From contig NZ_ALWB01000015.1 of NCBI RefSeq assembly GCF_000332215.1, forward strand, positions 1 through 39,619: DNA of 39,619 nt, in the 5' to 3' direction. This stretch comes from Pseudanabaena biceps PCC 7429 (lineage in GTDB: Bacteria > Cyanobacteriota > Cyanobacteriia > Pseudanabaenales > Pseudanabaenaceae). This document shows, one piece after another, positions 1-6,975 of the stretch; within the stretch, counting starts at the first letter, position 1, and each line of letters opens with the position of its first letter. The translations under genes were made by a program, and so were the position numbers. Under the pieces are notes generated by a model that was not told the DNA's origin, ran no database searches, and saw only the letters and a list, made by a program, of their open reading frames with translations.

Positions 1-130
1 CAAGGTTTTCAGAATCCAGCCTATTTGCAATAAGTTTCACTTAATGACAATACGCAACGCTAGAATAAGGCTTGTGGCGGTAGGAATATTGACGGTTACG
101 CTGGAATAAAAAGATAACGGGAAAAGTAAG

Positions 131-147
131 ATTTCTTAACTTGGTAT
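131..147. repeat. Remnant of family B palindrome
   Basis: The stretch matches the outer end of family B elements, where a half-hairpin ending in TTCTTAACTTGGTAT is seen (compare 37903-37918). Only one arm is present, so this looks like a decayed or truncated copy just past the stop codon of the minus-strand reductase. The rest of positions 1-156 holds nothing I can identify. Confidence 0.45.
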
Positions 148-156
148 AAGAGATAG

Positions 157-1284
157 CTAGATTGGCTGTGGCTTGCCGCGCGTCGCCCCAATCAGCCAAT
201 TTCCAAGATTGGGCAGCATTTGACAGAGATTCACTCCCGTATGGGCGAGGGATGGTCGCACAAAACAATGGTGCATGATACGTCCCAGTTGCAAGCGAGT
301 TTGGAATTCCTTTTCCCATGCTTTTTCATAGGAATGTTTAAAGGCGATCGCCGTGAGTTGATGCTCTAAAAACCTTGCGACTAAGGGAACAGCAATCTCG
401 GCTGACCTTAGAGCCATTGCCATACCATCGCCACAGAGAGGGGTAATCATTCCCGCCGTATCGCCAATCATACAGATATCGCGATAAAAGTTCTCTTTAA
501 TCGCAAAACTAATTTGGCTCAATCCCTGTAGCGAGGGCGAAACTCGCTCCATTTGACGGAAGCGATCAGCTAAAACAGGGTTTTGGGCTAAGGAAGTGGG
601 AATTCCTAAGTCTTGGTGTGTTGGTTCTTTCATCACCCGCTCATGGGCGATCCAACAGACATTAATTTCCCCAGTTTCAATTTGAGACAATCCACAATAT
701 CCATTGGGAAAGCTATGCAGTTCGATCGCATCCTTAATATCCACACCCGTGAAATGTCCCTTATAGGCAATCCAAGGCGATCGCTTTTGGCTAAATGGGC
801 GATCGAGAATGCGATCGAGGGAAGAGCGCTTACCAAAGGCTCCCAATACCAAACGTCCAGAAAAATTCCCTTTGTTAGTATGTACCTGAAATCCTGCCTC
901 CAAATTACCCGTAACGTTAGTAACTTTGGTATTGTCAAGACAAGTCACATTCAAGTCTTGCGCCCGCTGAAATAGGATTAAATCCAGTTGATAGCGACTC
1001 AATCCGAGGGCAGTACTAGGCAGACTGCTCCGAAATGATGCGCCGCCTGAAGTTGTCAAGTAAGCCCGATGAATCGGATGTGCGCCGACTTTGAGAACTC
1101 GTTCCCATATGCCCAAGTTCTCAAAGGCTGCGGTTACCTCAATGGATAAAAACTCACCGCAGAGTTTATGCATAGGATAATTGCCTTGCTCTAGCAGCAG
1201 TACGCGATAACCAAGTTTTGCTAGTTGAATGGCAGCACTACAGCCCGATAGCCCTGCACCAATTGCGATCGCATCGTAATTCAT
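157..1284 (-). CDS. FAD-dependent geranylgeranyl-reductase-family oxidoreductase
   Basis: This 375-residue protein opens with a Rossmann dinucleotide-binding motif, GAGLSGCSAAIQLA, near residue 9, followed by an acidic residue at the end of the second strand (LLEQ), as in FAD-binding monooxygenases and reductases. A second FAD motif, MIGDTAGMITPLCGDGMA, lies near residue 273 and is typical of the geranylgeranyl reductase/halogenase-like superfamily. Length fits the family. The family reduces isoprenoid double bonds or hydroxylates aromatic substrates; the substrate here cannot be read from sequence, and it is not clearly ChlP. It stands alone on the minus strand, divergent from the kinase at 1567, with a twin palindrome in the shared upstream gap. 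The ATG start directly precedes the Rossmann fold. Confidence 0.8.
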   Translation of the reverse strand: MNYDAIAIGAGLSGCSAAIQLAKLGYRVLLLEQGNYPMHKLCGEFLSIEVTAAFENLGIWERVLKVGAHPIHRAYLTTSGGASFRSSLPSTALGLSRYQLDLILFQRAQDLNVTCLDNTKVTNVTGNLEAGFQVHTNKGNFSGRLVLGAFGKRSSLDRILDRPFSQKRSPWIAYKGHFTGVDIKDAIELHSFPNGYCGLSQIETGEINVCWIAHERVMKEPTHQDLGIPTSLAQNPVLADRFRQMERVSPSLQGLSQISFAIKENFYRDICMIGDTAGMITPLCGDGMAMALRSAEIAVPLVARFLEHQLTAIAFKHSYEKAWEKEFQTRLQLGRIMHHCFVRPSLAHTGVNLCQMLPNLGNWLIGATRGKPQPI

Positions 1285-1408
1285 ATTGATCTCTAGCCTG
1301 TAGGTTATCCTATCTACTTTAGGGGGTGTTTTTGGATTTATGCCGAACTACTTACCGCAACCTCTAAAATTAACCTTTCATTGTAAATTTTACTTTCAAG
1401 CATCTTTC

Positions 1409-1500
1409 GATCATGATGAAGCATTGCGATAGTTTCTATCGCAATGCTTCATCATGATCAAAAGATGAGTGGCGGCGCTTTGCGCCGCCACTCATCTTTT
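1409..1500. repeat. Twin perfect palindromes in divergent intergenic region
   Basis: Two back-to-back hairpins lie between the divergent reductase and kinase. The first has perfect 24-bp arms (1409-1432 and 1436-1459) around a 3-nt centre. The second has perfect 19-bp arms (1460-1478 and 1482-1500) around TTT, with core GGCGGCGCTTTGCGCCGCC. The second shares its purine-rich 5' arm and GCGC-TTT-GCGC core with many other hairpins in the window. The remainder of 1285-1566 shows no gene. Confidence 0.9.
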
Positions 1501-1566
1501 GGGGTTTATGTTCTAAGCAAACCTTGCGTTGTTATATAATAATCTTCTGATTATACTTACAAGATA

Positions 1567-3171
1567 ATGAGTGACTTTATCACGATTATTTTAATTACTC
1601 TTGGGGGGATCGTGATGTTTCTTTCTATTAAAGAAACAAAACGAATTTTAATTTTACTCAAGGATAGTAGGTATAAGAAAGTTTGGCGAATCTTGCGATC
1701 GCTGATGGTCTTTTTTCTTTTAGGTTATTTGGGAGTATTAATCCTATTTCCGCTAGGGATCCAATGGTTAATTCTGATTTTGACAGGAGTAATTTTTTTC
1801 TTCGGAGCTCTATTTGTTTATATGGTGGTGAGAATTGGATTTCTAACGATCCAAGATTTATTGCAAACTAATATCTTAAGATTAGAGCTACAACAGGAAA
1901 AAGAAACTGCGACGGAAATTGCCCGTATAAAATCTGAGTTTTTAGCCACCATGAGTCATGAAATCCGTACGCCGATGAATGCGGTTATTGGGATGACTAA
2001 TCTATTGTTAGATACCAAATTAGATAGAGAACAACGGGACTATGTTGAAACTATTAACACCAACGGAGCATCTCTCATGATGCTGATTAATGATATTCTC
2101 GATTTCTCTAAAATTGAATCTGGCAAGATGGACTTAGAGATATCTCCTTTCCCATTAGATAACTGTATCGAGATTGTTCTCAGCTTTTTTACAGCCACAG
2201 CTCAAAAAAAAGGCTTAGAACTGAACTACTCCATTGATCCCCAAGTTGCTAAAGTCGTTGAAGGAGATAGAACTCGTTTGCAACAGATTTTAGTTAACTT
2301 GATCGGAAATGCGATTAAATTTACATCGATTGGGAAAGTCTCGGTGATGATTCAAAGGTATCAAGATGCTCAACTCCTTTTTGCAGTAGAAGATACGGGA
2401 ATAGGTATTCCCTCCGACAAACTAGAAAAACTCTTTAAGCCATTCTCACAGGTTGATTCATCGGCAACGCGTAAGTTTGGTGGTACTGGTTTAGGCTTGG
2501 CAATTTGCCATAAACTTATCAAGTTAATGGGTGGGAATATCTGGGTTGAGAGTTCTGTTTGTAAAGGTTCAACTTTTTTATTTGCGATCCCCTATCATCC
2601 CGTTGAAGATAAAATGATTCCCACCTTGGATATATTAGACAATTTAGATAATGTACTGGATGTAGTTCTCGATCGCCCAGTCGATATTACTAAGCCCAAG
2701 ATTACTAAGCCCAAGCCCCTAGATAGCAATATTTCCAAGTTGGCGGAGAGACTTCCTCTTAACATATTGATAGCCGAAGATAACCCTGTCAATCAAAAAT
2801 TAGTAAGCCGCATTTTTGAGAAGATGGGGTACTGCATTGATATTGCTAATAACGGAATTGAAGTTCTCGAAGCCCTCGATCAAAAATTCTACAATTTGAT
2901 CTTTATGGATGTGCAAATGCCTGAAATGGACGGGTTAGAAACAACTCGCCAGATCCGTTTAAAGGAGCAATCTCCGCTCCTGATATCGCTGCCCAACCAA
3001 GGTGCAAATCAACTCAGTCAACCTATTCCGATCATTGCCATGACCGCTAATGCGATGGAAGGCGATCGCGAAAAATGTCTGGCATCAGGAATGAATGATT
3101 TTGTGGCTAAACCATTTAAGGTTGCTCAAATTGAGCTAGCGATCGAAAAATGGGGAAAACCCAGCTTATGA
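1567..3171 (+). CDS. Membrane-anchored hybrid sensor histidine kinase (HisKA-HATPase-REC)
   Basis: This 534-residue protein has hydrophobic segments at about residues 3-20, 46-62 and 66-90, then a short coiled linker with no recognisable input domain. HisKA follows, with phospho-acceptor His131 in [15 protein letters not shown]. HATPase_c shows an N box around NLIGNAIKF (244-252), G1 DTGIG (276-280) and G2 GGTGLGLAI (305-313). A C-terminal receiver carries the acidic pair in AEDN, phospho-acceptor Asp448 in [11 protein letters not shown] and Lys515 in VAKPF. It should autophosphorylate on His and pass the phosphate to its own receiver. With no Hpt domain or neighbouring regulator, the output partner is unknown. 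The signal may be sensed by the membrane segments themselves. Confidence 0.93.
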   Translation: MSDFITIILITLGGIVMFLSIKETKRILILLKDSRYKKVWRILRSLMVFFLLGYLGVLILFPLGIQWLILILTGVIFFFGALFVYMVVRIGFLTIQDLLQTNILRLELQQEKETATEIARIKSEFLATMSHEIRTPMNAVIGMTNLLLDTKLDREQRDYVETINTNGASLMMLINDILDFSKIESGKMDLEISPFPLDNCIEIVLSFFTATAQKKGLELNYSIDPQVAKVVEGDRTRLQQILVNLIGNAIKFTSIGKVSVMIQRYQDAQLLFAVEDTGIGIPSDKLEKLFKPFSQVDSSATRKFGGTGLGLAICHKLIKLMGGNIWVESSVCKGSTFLFAIPYHPVEDKMIPTLDILDNLDNVLDVVLDRPVDITKPKITKPKPLDSNISKLAERLPLNILIAEDNPVNQKLVSRIFEKMGYCIDIANNGIEVLEALDQKFYNLIFMDVQMPEMDGLETTRQIRLKEQSPLLISLPNQGANQLSQPIPIIAMTANAMEGDREKCLASGMNDFVAKPFKVAQIELAIEKWGKPSL

Positions 3172-3175
3172 TGCC

Positions 3176-3202
3176 GATAGGCGGCGCTTTGCGCCGCCCA
3201 TC
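3176..3202. terminator. GC-rich hairpin between convergent genes
   Basis: The hairpin GGCGGCGC-TTT-GCGCCGCC (3180-3198) lies only a few bases after the kinase stop codon and just before the stop codon of the convergent lipoprotein gene. There is no strong T tract, so termination in both directions is inferred from position. The core is the same as in other hairpins of this window, for example 1471-1489. Confidence 0.6.
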
Positions 3203-3211
3203 TTTGGCTTT

Positions 3212-4060
3212 TTAGGGAATGAGGGAGAAACTATTGGCAAACTGATCGAATACTTTAGCGTTATCGGGGCTGTCCTTGGCTTCAGGTTGATAGTAGCAAA
3301 CTCTATATACAAATTTATCGGTTTCTAGGGTTAATACTTTTACTTTCCATTGGGTTGAAGTAGGTTGCTTATTTGAGCTATTCGAGATCGCCTTCGTGAA
3401 TTCCTTTCTAGAGCCAGACTTTGCTCCTTTTACCTTGGCATCAAAGGGAATTGTCACGAGATCTTTTGCTGTTTCCTCTCCATCGGTGGCGATCGCTTTG
3501 CCATTCAGTGCTTGCCGAGACACAATCGTATAGACCTGCTGGTCTAACTTTAGTTTATTAACTAATTCGGTTTTATCTCTAGATCCTTCCCCCATGGCGA
3601 TCTCCCGACTGGGTGTAAAAATGACAGTACTTGCCCCTGATGGTTCTAAACCCAGATCGATCGCTTTCCATTCGGCAGGATAGCGCAGGATATAGCCTGC
3701 ACCCGTATATTTACCTGTGGTTTCGGGTTTAGCATCCTCAGAGCGACAAACTTCAATTTTGCTCGCATCTCGATTAGTTTGGAGAATGTAGCGCATATTC
3801 TCGGCAATGAGAGTTATTTCTAAGCCATCTTGGGTTGGGGCGACGGTTTGACATACGTCGCTGATATTCACTGATTGGGACTTTTGCGACTCCACTGTGA
3901 TCGCCATACTGGATGGCAAATTAAGCTGCGATCGTAAATAGTTAATTGCTTTTTCGGTATTAGGATTGCTTGTGCTTGTAGGCGATTGGGGCAGATTTGG
4001 CTGACAGCTAATTAGCAGTCCCGTAGCGACAATTCCTATATAAAGCTGAAACTTTGGCAT
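3212..4060 (-). CDS. Predicted lipoprotein of unknown function
   Basis: I place the start at the ATG at 4060. The product begins MPKFQLYIG and runs into a hydrophobic segment ending in the lipobox LISC, with the lipidated Cys at residue 19. It has 282 residues. The open frame continues upstream to 4162, but those extra codons are a translated family B hairpin and cannot be a signal sequence. After a Ser/Pro/Thr/Asn-rich linker the protein has mixed alpha/beta character, with a segment ILRYPAEWKAIDL resembling PsbP/DcrB-type folds. That similarity is only an impression. It is convergent with the kinase upstream in the window. I do not recognise a specific function; location would be a membrane facing the periplasm or thylakoid lumen. 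Confidence 0.75.
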   Translation of the reverse strand: MPKFQLYIGIVATGLLISCQPNLPQSPTSTSNPNTEKAINYLRSQLNLPSSMAITVESQKSQSVNISDVCQTVAPTQDGLEITLIAENMRYILQTNRDASKIEVCRSEDAKPETTGKYTGAGYILRYPAEWKAIDLGLEPSGASTVIFTPSREIAMGEGSRDKTELVNKLKLDQQVYTIVSRQALNGKAIATDGEETAKDLVTIPFDAKVKGAKSGSRKEFTKAISNSSNKQPTSTQWKVKVLTLETDKFVYRVCYYQPEAKDSPDNAKVFDQFANSFSLIP

Positions 4061-4101
4061 AACATAAAACCACATATAGCAATCATCATAATCCTTATAC
4101 C

Positions 4102-4135
4102 AATTCACAAAAGTGTGACAACACTTTTGTGAATT
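4102..4135. repeat. Family B hairpin (half element)
   Basis: This is the AATTCACAAAAGTGT-type hairpin, perfect 15-bp arms around GACA, that forms one half of family B elements. It is followed by the linker start AAAAACTAAAAC. The second hairpin of family B is absent; a family C element begins instead at 4148. This looks like one element joined to, or inserted into, another. Confidence 0.8.
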
Positions 4136-4147
4136 AAAAACTAAAAC

Positions 4148-4241
4148 TAAGTAGCTGGGCATAATTAAAACCCAGAATCAAAACCTGTAGCGCACGCGCC
4201 GCGTGCGCTACAGGTTTTTGGGTTTTGCACCTAGCTACTTA
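4148..4241. repeat. Family C palindromic element
   Basis: The element is bounded by TAAGTAGCTGGGCATAATTA on the left and the inverse CTAGCTACTTA on the right. The centre is a perfect hairpin at 4184-4214 with 15-bp arms (CCTGTAGCGCACGCG) and a single-base centre. Other C copies keep these ends but carry different central hairpins. Confidence 0.85.
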
Positions 4242-4327
4242 GTATTACCCTAGAATTGCCTGTTTACTTTATGGGATGCTTGGCACGCAGTGCCGATTAC
4301 CTCTAGATCGTTACCATAATGGATATT

Positions 4328-4422
4328 ACTCCCTTCCTAGTGAAAAATTAGACGTTGCGGCGCGAAGCGCCGCAACGCTAATTCTTGGTTTTGTATGTCT
4401 ATTTCTTGGGTGGGAAGGGAGT
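4328..4422. repeat. Family E palindromic element with ACTCCCTTCC ends
   Basis: Perfect 10-bp terminal inverted repeats (ACTCCCTTCC / GGAAGGGAGT) bound 95 bp that contain a central hairpin with GCGGCGC-GAA-GCGCCGC core. The internal 3' part (ATTCTTGGTTTTGTATGTCT) is repeated at 12272-12291 in a second copy that lacks the left end. The left flank AATGGATATT matches the repeat unit that follows the right end, so an insertion with local duplication at the MAPEG start codon is likely. Confidence 0.85.
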
Positions 4423-4464
4423 AATCAATGGATATTAATCAATGGATATTAATCAATGGATATT
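4423..4464 (+). repeat. Three tandem 14-bp units carrying the MAPEG start codon
   Basis: The unit AATCAATGGATATT occurs three times in a row (4423-4436, 4437-4450, 4451-4464). Each contains an ATG, but because 14 is not a multiple of three only the last ATG (4456) is in frame with the downstream gene. The two earlier ATGs open short or out-of-frame reads. Confidence 0.95.
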
Positions 4465-4860
4465 AAAACGCTCGTACTTCCTGCAATCGTTACGCTAGTT
4501 GCTCTGCTTGTTTACTTTGGTCTAGGTATTGGTGTCGGTGTGGCTCGCGTTAAATATAAAATTATGCCACCACAAACTACTGGTAATGAAGACTTTGAGC
4601 GCGTCTATCGAGTTCACCAAAACACCCTAGAGCAAATGATCATCTTCTTGCCTTGTCTGTGGCTATTCAGTATTTTTGTAAATCCGAACTGGGGTACAAT
4701 TTTAGGATCAGTATGGATCGTGGGGCGGATTGGCTATGCTTGGGGATACTATATAGAGGCTAGCAAACGCGCCGCAGGAAATGCGATCGCTTCTTTAGCT
4801 TTGCTAGCTTTAATGTTTGGTACGCTCTTTAACCTTGTGCGAGGATTATTTTATGTCTAG
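4456..4860 (+). CDS. MAPEG-family membrane protein
   Basis: This 134-residue protein has four hydrophobic segments and the MAPEG signature ERVYRVHQNTLEQ at about residues 48-60, followed by the WIVGRIGYAWGYYI region. MAPEG proteins are integral membrane glutathione transferases or peroxidases and eicosanoid-type enzymes. In cyanobacteria they are thought to act in glutathione-dependent detoxification; the substrate is not predictable here. The start is the third copy of a tandemly triplicated ATG-containing unit. No clear Shine-Dalgarno is seen, since the upstream DNA is repeat. The stop overlaps the start of the DUF1499 gene by 8 bp, implying coupled expression. Confidence 0.88.
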   Translation: MDIKTLVLPAIVTLVALLVYFGLGIGVGVARVKYKIMPPQTTGNEDFERVYRVHQNTLEQMIIFLPCLWLFSIFVNPNWGTILGSVWIVGRIGYAWGYYIEASKRAAGNAIASLALLALMFGTLFNLVRGLFYV

Positions 4861-5374
4861 AATTGTCGTGATCGCCGCAAGCCTATATTTTGTTGCCCTT
4901 GCTTATGTTGGATTTGTACCAGCGGCTTCTGCACACACAATTACAAACTCTCTAAATTCTGCGATCGCAACACCTATGGCACTTTTTTCCTTTTCTGGTA
5001 AGCGCCCATCCAATCTTGGCGTAAATGACGGCAAACTACTTGCTTGTCCCACCTCTCCTAACTGTGTCTCTAGCCAAAGTGATGACCTAGAGCATAAAAT
5101 AGCGCCCTTGACCTATAAGGGGGAACCCGCTAAAGCTCTTGAGGATCTCAAGGCAGTGATTTTGAGTATGCCCCGCACCAAAATTATTACGGCTGAGGGT
5201 AACTATATCTATGCTGAGTTTACGAGCGCGCTGATGGGCTATGTCGATGATGTAGAGTTTTACCTCAATGCCGAGCAAGGTATCATTGAGGTGCGTTCGG
5301 CTTCTCGTCTAGGCGAGTCCGATCTTGGCGTTAACCGCAAGCGCGTTGAAGCTATTCGCGATCAGTTTACTTAA
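4853..5374 (+). CDS. DUF1499 protein with signal peptide
   Basis: I choose the ATG at 4853, which overlaps the MAPEG gene by 8 bp and has GAGG at 4841-4844 as ribosome binding site. The 173-residue product starts MSRIVVIAAS with a hydrophobic core and an AASA-H-type cleavage site near residue 29, so it is likely exported. The DUF1499 region includes CPTSPNCVSS, the EFTSALMGYVDDVEF stretch and the C-terminal SRLGESDLGVNRKRVEAI motif. The family has no firm biochemical role. Pairing with a MAPEG enzyme suggests a joint membrane or stress function, which is inference only. An upstream in-frame start at 4817 is less likely because it lies within the MAPEG gene without a good ribosome site. Confidence 0.85.
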   Translation: MSRIVVIAASLYFVALAYVGFVPAASAHTITNSLNSAIATPMALFSFSGKRPSNLGVNDGKLLACPTSPNCVSSQSDDLEHKIAPLTYKGEPAKALEDLKAVILSMPRTKIITAEGNYIYAEFTSALMGYVDDVEFYLNAEQGIIEVRSASRLGESDLGVNRKRVEAIRDQFT

Positions 5375-5391
5375 ATTTTCACTCTAGAACT

Positions 5392-5450
5392 TAGAAGAGT
5401 GCCCCGCTTGCTTAGCGGGTGGTACGCTCTTCTAGGTCTTAGCTACTTAG
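5392..5450. repeat. Family C-like hairpin with right end
   Basis: A hairpin with arms starting AGAAGAG and ending CTCTTCT (5392-5432) surrounds a GCTTAGC centre and is followed by the C-family end AGCTACTTAG. The left arm is about 4 nt shorter than the right. It lies directly after the DUF1499 stop codon and may end that transcript. Confidence 0.75.
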
Positions 5451-5462
5451 CTGGTTTGGCAA

Positions 5463-5507
5463 CCCCAAAGAGAATGACGGCGCTTAGCGCCGTCATTCTC
5501 TTTGGGG
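5463..5507. repeat. Perfect 21-bp palindrome
   Basis: Arms 5463-5483 and 5487-5507 are perfectly complementary around TTA, with core GGCGC-TTA-GCGCC. It is the second module in the 5375-5800 array. Confidence 0.9.
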
Positions 5508-5510
5508 GCT

Positions 5511-5629
5511 TGTAATTCAACGTTAGTTCGGGATAATTTGAAACGGGCTTCGAGAAAGGTTTTGCTTAGCAAAACCTTTCTCGAAGCCCAAAAATTTGCC
5601 AGCTTAACCCGAACTGACGTTGAATTACA
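5511..5629. repeat. Family A palindromic element (one internal hairpin)
   Basis: Ends are AACGTTAGTTCGGGATAA on the left and the inverse of AACGTCAGTTCGGGTTAA on the right, extended by a further inverted TGTAATTC. The interior is a perfect 21-bp-arm hairpin (5547-5591) with GC-TTA-GC centre. Short ORFs on both strands here are products of the symmetry, not genes. Confidence 0.9.
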
Positions 5630-5731
5630 GCAATTATCGATCAAACGAACCACAGAGAAATTTTTGAAAGCTTTGATTTGCAAAGCTTTCAAAAATTTCT
5701 CTGGTTTGGGTTTGAGTGCAAAGCGCTGTAA
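5625..5731. repeat. Family D palindromic element
   Basis: Bounded by TTACAGC and GCGCTGTAA, with a long central hairpin AGAGAAATTTTTGAAAGC...GCTTTCAAAAATTTCTCT. It shares TTACA with the right edge of the preceding A element. A near-identical copy in the opposite orientation is at 31980-32086, and a degenerate one at about 8398-8487. Confidence 0.88.
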
Positions 5732-5800
5732 AAAACAAACCCAATAAGGTTTTGAGATTCCAAAAATGGCAACGCCATTTTTGGAATCGGTATTAATTCA
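5732..5800. repeat. Family B fragment
   Basis: Linker AACAAACCCAATAAGGTTTT followed by the hairpin GATTCCAAAAATGGC...GCCATTTTTGGAATC and the GGTATTAATTC edge. This is the last module of the array; 5801-5946 then holds only an AT-rich leader for the ccmK-like gene, with no palindrome. Confidence 0.8.
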
Positions 5801-5946
5801 GCTTGCGGCAAAGAAATTTGTATTAGTTATGGTGCAAATAAACTATGCATATCATTCAATCGATACCATTGAGATTTATGATTGTGATTGAGAAGAACAC
5901 CTATTTGATTAGTTAACTAGCTTATTTACTGGCTCAAGGAGATTTT

Positions 5947-6273
5947 ATGGGAATGGCAGTTGGTTTGGTTGAGGTGCTGGGACATCCCCCCGCACTTTCC
6001 GTTGCTGACACGATGGTTAAAGCCGCTAAAGTGACGTTTGTCGGCTACGAAAAAGTTAGCGGCGCTCGCCTCACCATTATTGTGCGCGGTCCCGTTGGAG
6101 ATGTCAAAAGGGCTGTAGAAGCTGGTGTCGAAGCAGCCAAGCAGATTGAAGTTTTAAGTTCTAAGGATAAGGCTCTATTTCTCTCTGCCACGGTCATCCC
6201 CCGTCCCCATGAAAACCTTGAAGCAATTACCAAGACTATGCGCTTTAGCTCGGCAATCGAACAATTCCGTTAA
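5947..6273 (+). CDS. ccmK: Carboxysome shell protein, single BMC domain (CcmK type)
   Basis: This 108-residue protein matches the BMC fold of CcmK hexamer proteins: AVGLVEVLG at the N terminus, ADTMVKAAKVTFVGYEKV, the IVRG strand after the pore loop, and the C-terminal IPRPHENLEAI stretch. CcmK hexamers tile the facets of the beta-carboxysome, and their central pore is thought to pass bicarbonate and RuBP. The residues in the usual pore loop position read VSGAR rather than the IGSGR of CcmK1/K2, and about five residues are extra before the HEN region. It stands alone here, without ccmL, ccmM or ccmN, as satellite ccmK genes often do. Which paralog (K3, K4, K5 or K6) cannot be fixed. AGGAG at 5937-5941 supports the start. 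Confidence 0.85.
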   Translation: MGMAVGLVEVLGHPPALSVADTMVKAAKVTFVGYEKVSGARLTIIVRGPVGDVKRAVEAGVEAAKQIEVLSSKDKALFLSATVIPRPHENLEAITKTMRFSSAIEQFR

Positions 6274-6284
6274 GCAAGAGCCGT

Positions 6285-6360
6285 TAAGAAACACGTTAAG
6301 AAATAAATTAAGAAATATAAGTCAACAAAGCAAGTAAACAAGATAAGTAAACAAGATAAT
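6285..6360 (+). repeat. Degenerate tandem repeats between ccmK and aroQ
   Basis: TTAAGAAA recurs three times in the first half. A 13-bp unit AAGTAAACAAGAT is then directly repeated twice (about 6331-6356). No hairpin or gene is seen. It resembles the other short tandem expansions at gene edges in this window. Confidence 0.7.
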
Positions 6361-6387
6361 TAAAATAGGAAGATTGACAACTAAAAT

Positions 6388-6822
6388 ATGAAAATTTTAG
6401 TTTTGCATGGACCAAATCTCAATATGCTGGGGTTGCGGGAGCCAGAAGTCTATGGCAGTAAGACTTTATTGCAAATTAACGATCTCTTAACTCAAGATGC
6501 TATGGAGTTAGGTGCGGATTTAACCTTTTTGCAATCCAATCATGAAGGTGTATTGATCGATGCCATTCATGCTGCTTTTCAGATCCAACAAGGCATCTTG
6601 ATCAATCCTGGAGGGCTTACCCATACCAGTGTTGCTCTTAGAGATGCGATCGCTTCAGTAAATATCCCCACTGTAGAAGTGCATCTCAGTAATATCCATA
6701 AACGCGAAGAATTTCGCCATCATTCTTTTATTGCCCCGATCGCGATCGGTCAGATTAGTGGCTTTGGTGCTGAGAGCTATCATCTGGGGCTGCGCGCGCT
6801 AATTACACATTTAAAATCATAA
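6388..6822 (+). CDS. aroQ: Type II 3-dehydroquinate dehydratase
   Basis: This 144-residue protein is full length for the type II family. It begins [19 protein letters not shown], the family's N-terminal signature. LREPEVYG carries the catalytic Arg and Tyr, [16 protein letters not shown] the active-site Asn and substrate-binding residues, and [18 protein letters not shown] the catalytic His region. It dehydrates 3-dehydroquinate to 3-dehydroshikimate in the shikimate pathway, in the cytoplasm, as a dodecamer in known members. It stands alone, 114 bp after ccmK, with no other shikimate gene nearby. A weak AGGAAG lies upstream of the ATG. Confidence 0.95.
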   Translation: MKILVLHGPNLNMLGLREPEVYGSKTLLQINDLLTQDAMELGADLTFLQSNHEGVLIDAIHAAFQIQQGILINPGGLTHTSVALRDAIASVNIPTVEVHLSNIHKREEFRHHSFIAPIAIGQISGFGAESYHLGLRALITHLKS

Positions 6823-6836
6823 TTAATTTACACTCT

Positions 6837-6922
6837 GCATAATTAAAATCCACAGCTAAAACCTAGAAGAGAGTGCCGCCTGCGTAGCAGGCGGTGCTCT
6901 CTTCTAGGTTTTAGCTACTTAT
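6837..6922. repeat. Family C palindromic element after aroQ
   Basis: Left end TGCATAATTAAAAT, right end TTAGCTACTTAT. The centre is a 30-bp-arm hairpin (6854-6883 and 6887-6916) around GTA. Its only two mispairs, in the GTGCC/GGTGC part, would both be G-U pairs in plus-strand RNA. A role in ending or protecting the aroQ mRNA is inferred. Confidence 0.85.
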
Positions 6923-6975
6923 CAACACATAATATAGGGACATTACTTTAAATTGGTTTTGTAACCTTGAATGTT

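Noticed and set aside
41-319. Minus-strand 92-codon open frame
   Set aside because: It lies across the C-terminal end of the flavoprotein gene in another frame and has no recognisable features.
5447-5747. Two overlapping open frames on opposite strands encoding similar peptides (SRKVLLSKTFLEA)
   Set aside because: Both arise from reading the same family A palindrome in two directions; no ribosome site, no family match.
5375-5800. Possible CRISPR array because of repeated motifs
   Set aside because: The repeats are palindromes of different sequence, with no constant repeat/spacer length and no cas genes in the window.
6967-6975. TTG start for the deaminase
   Set aside because: The ATG three codons later is the simpler start and no ribosome site favours TTG.
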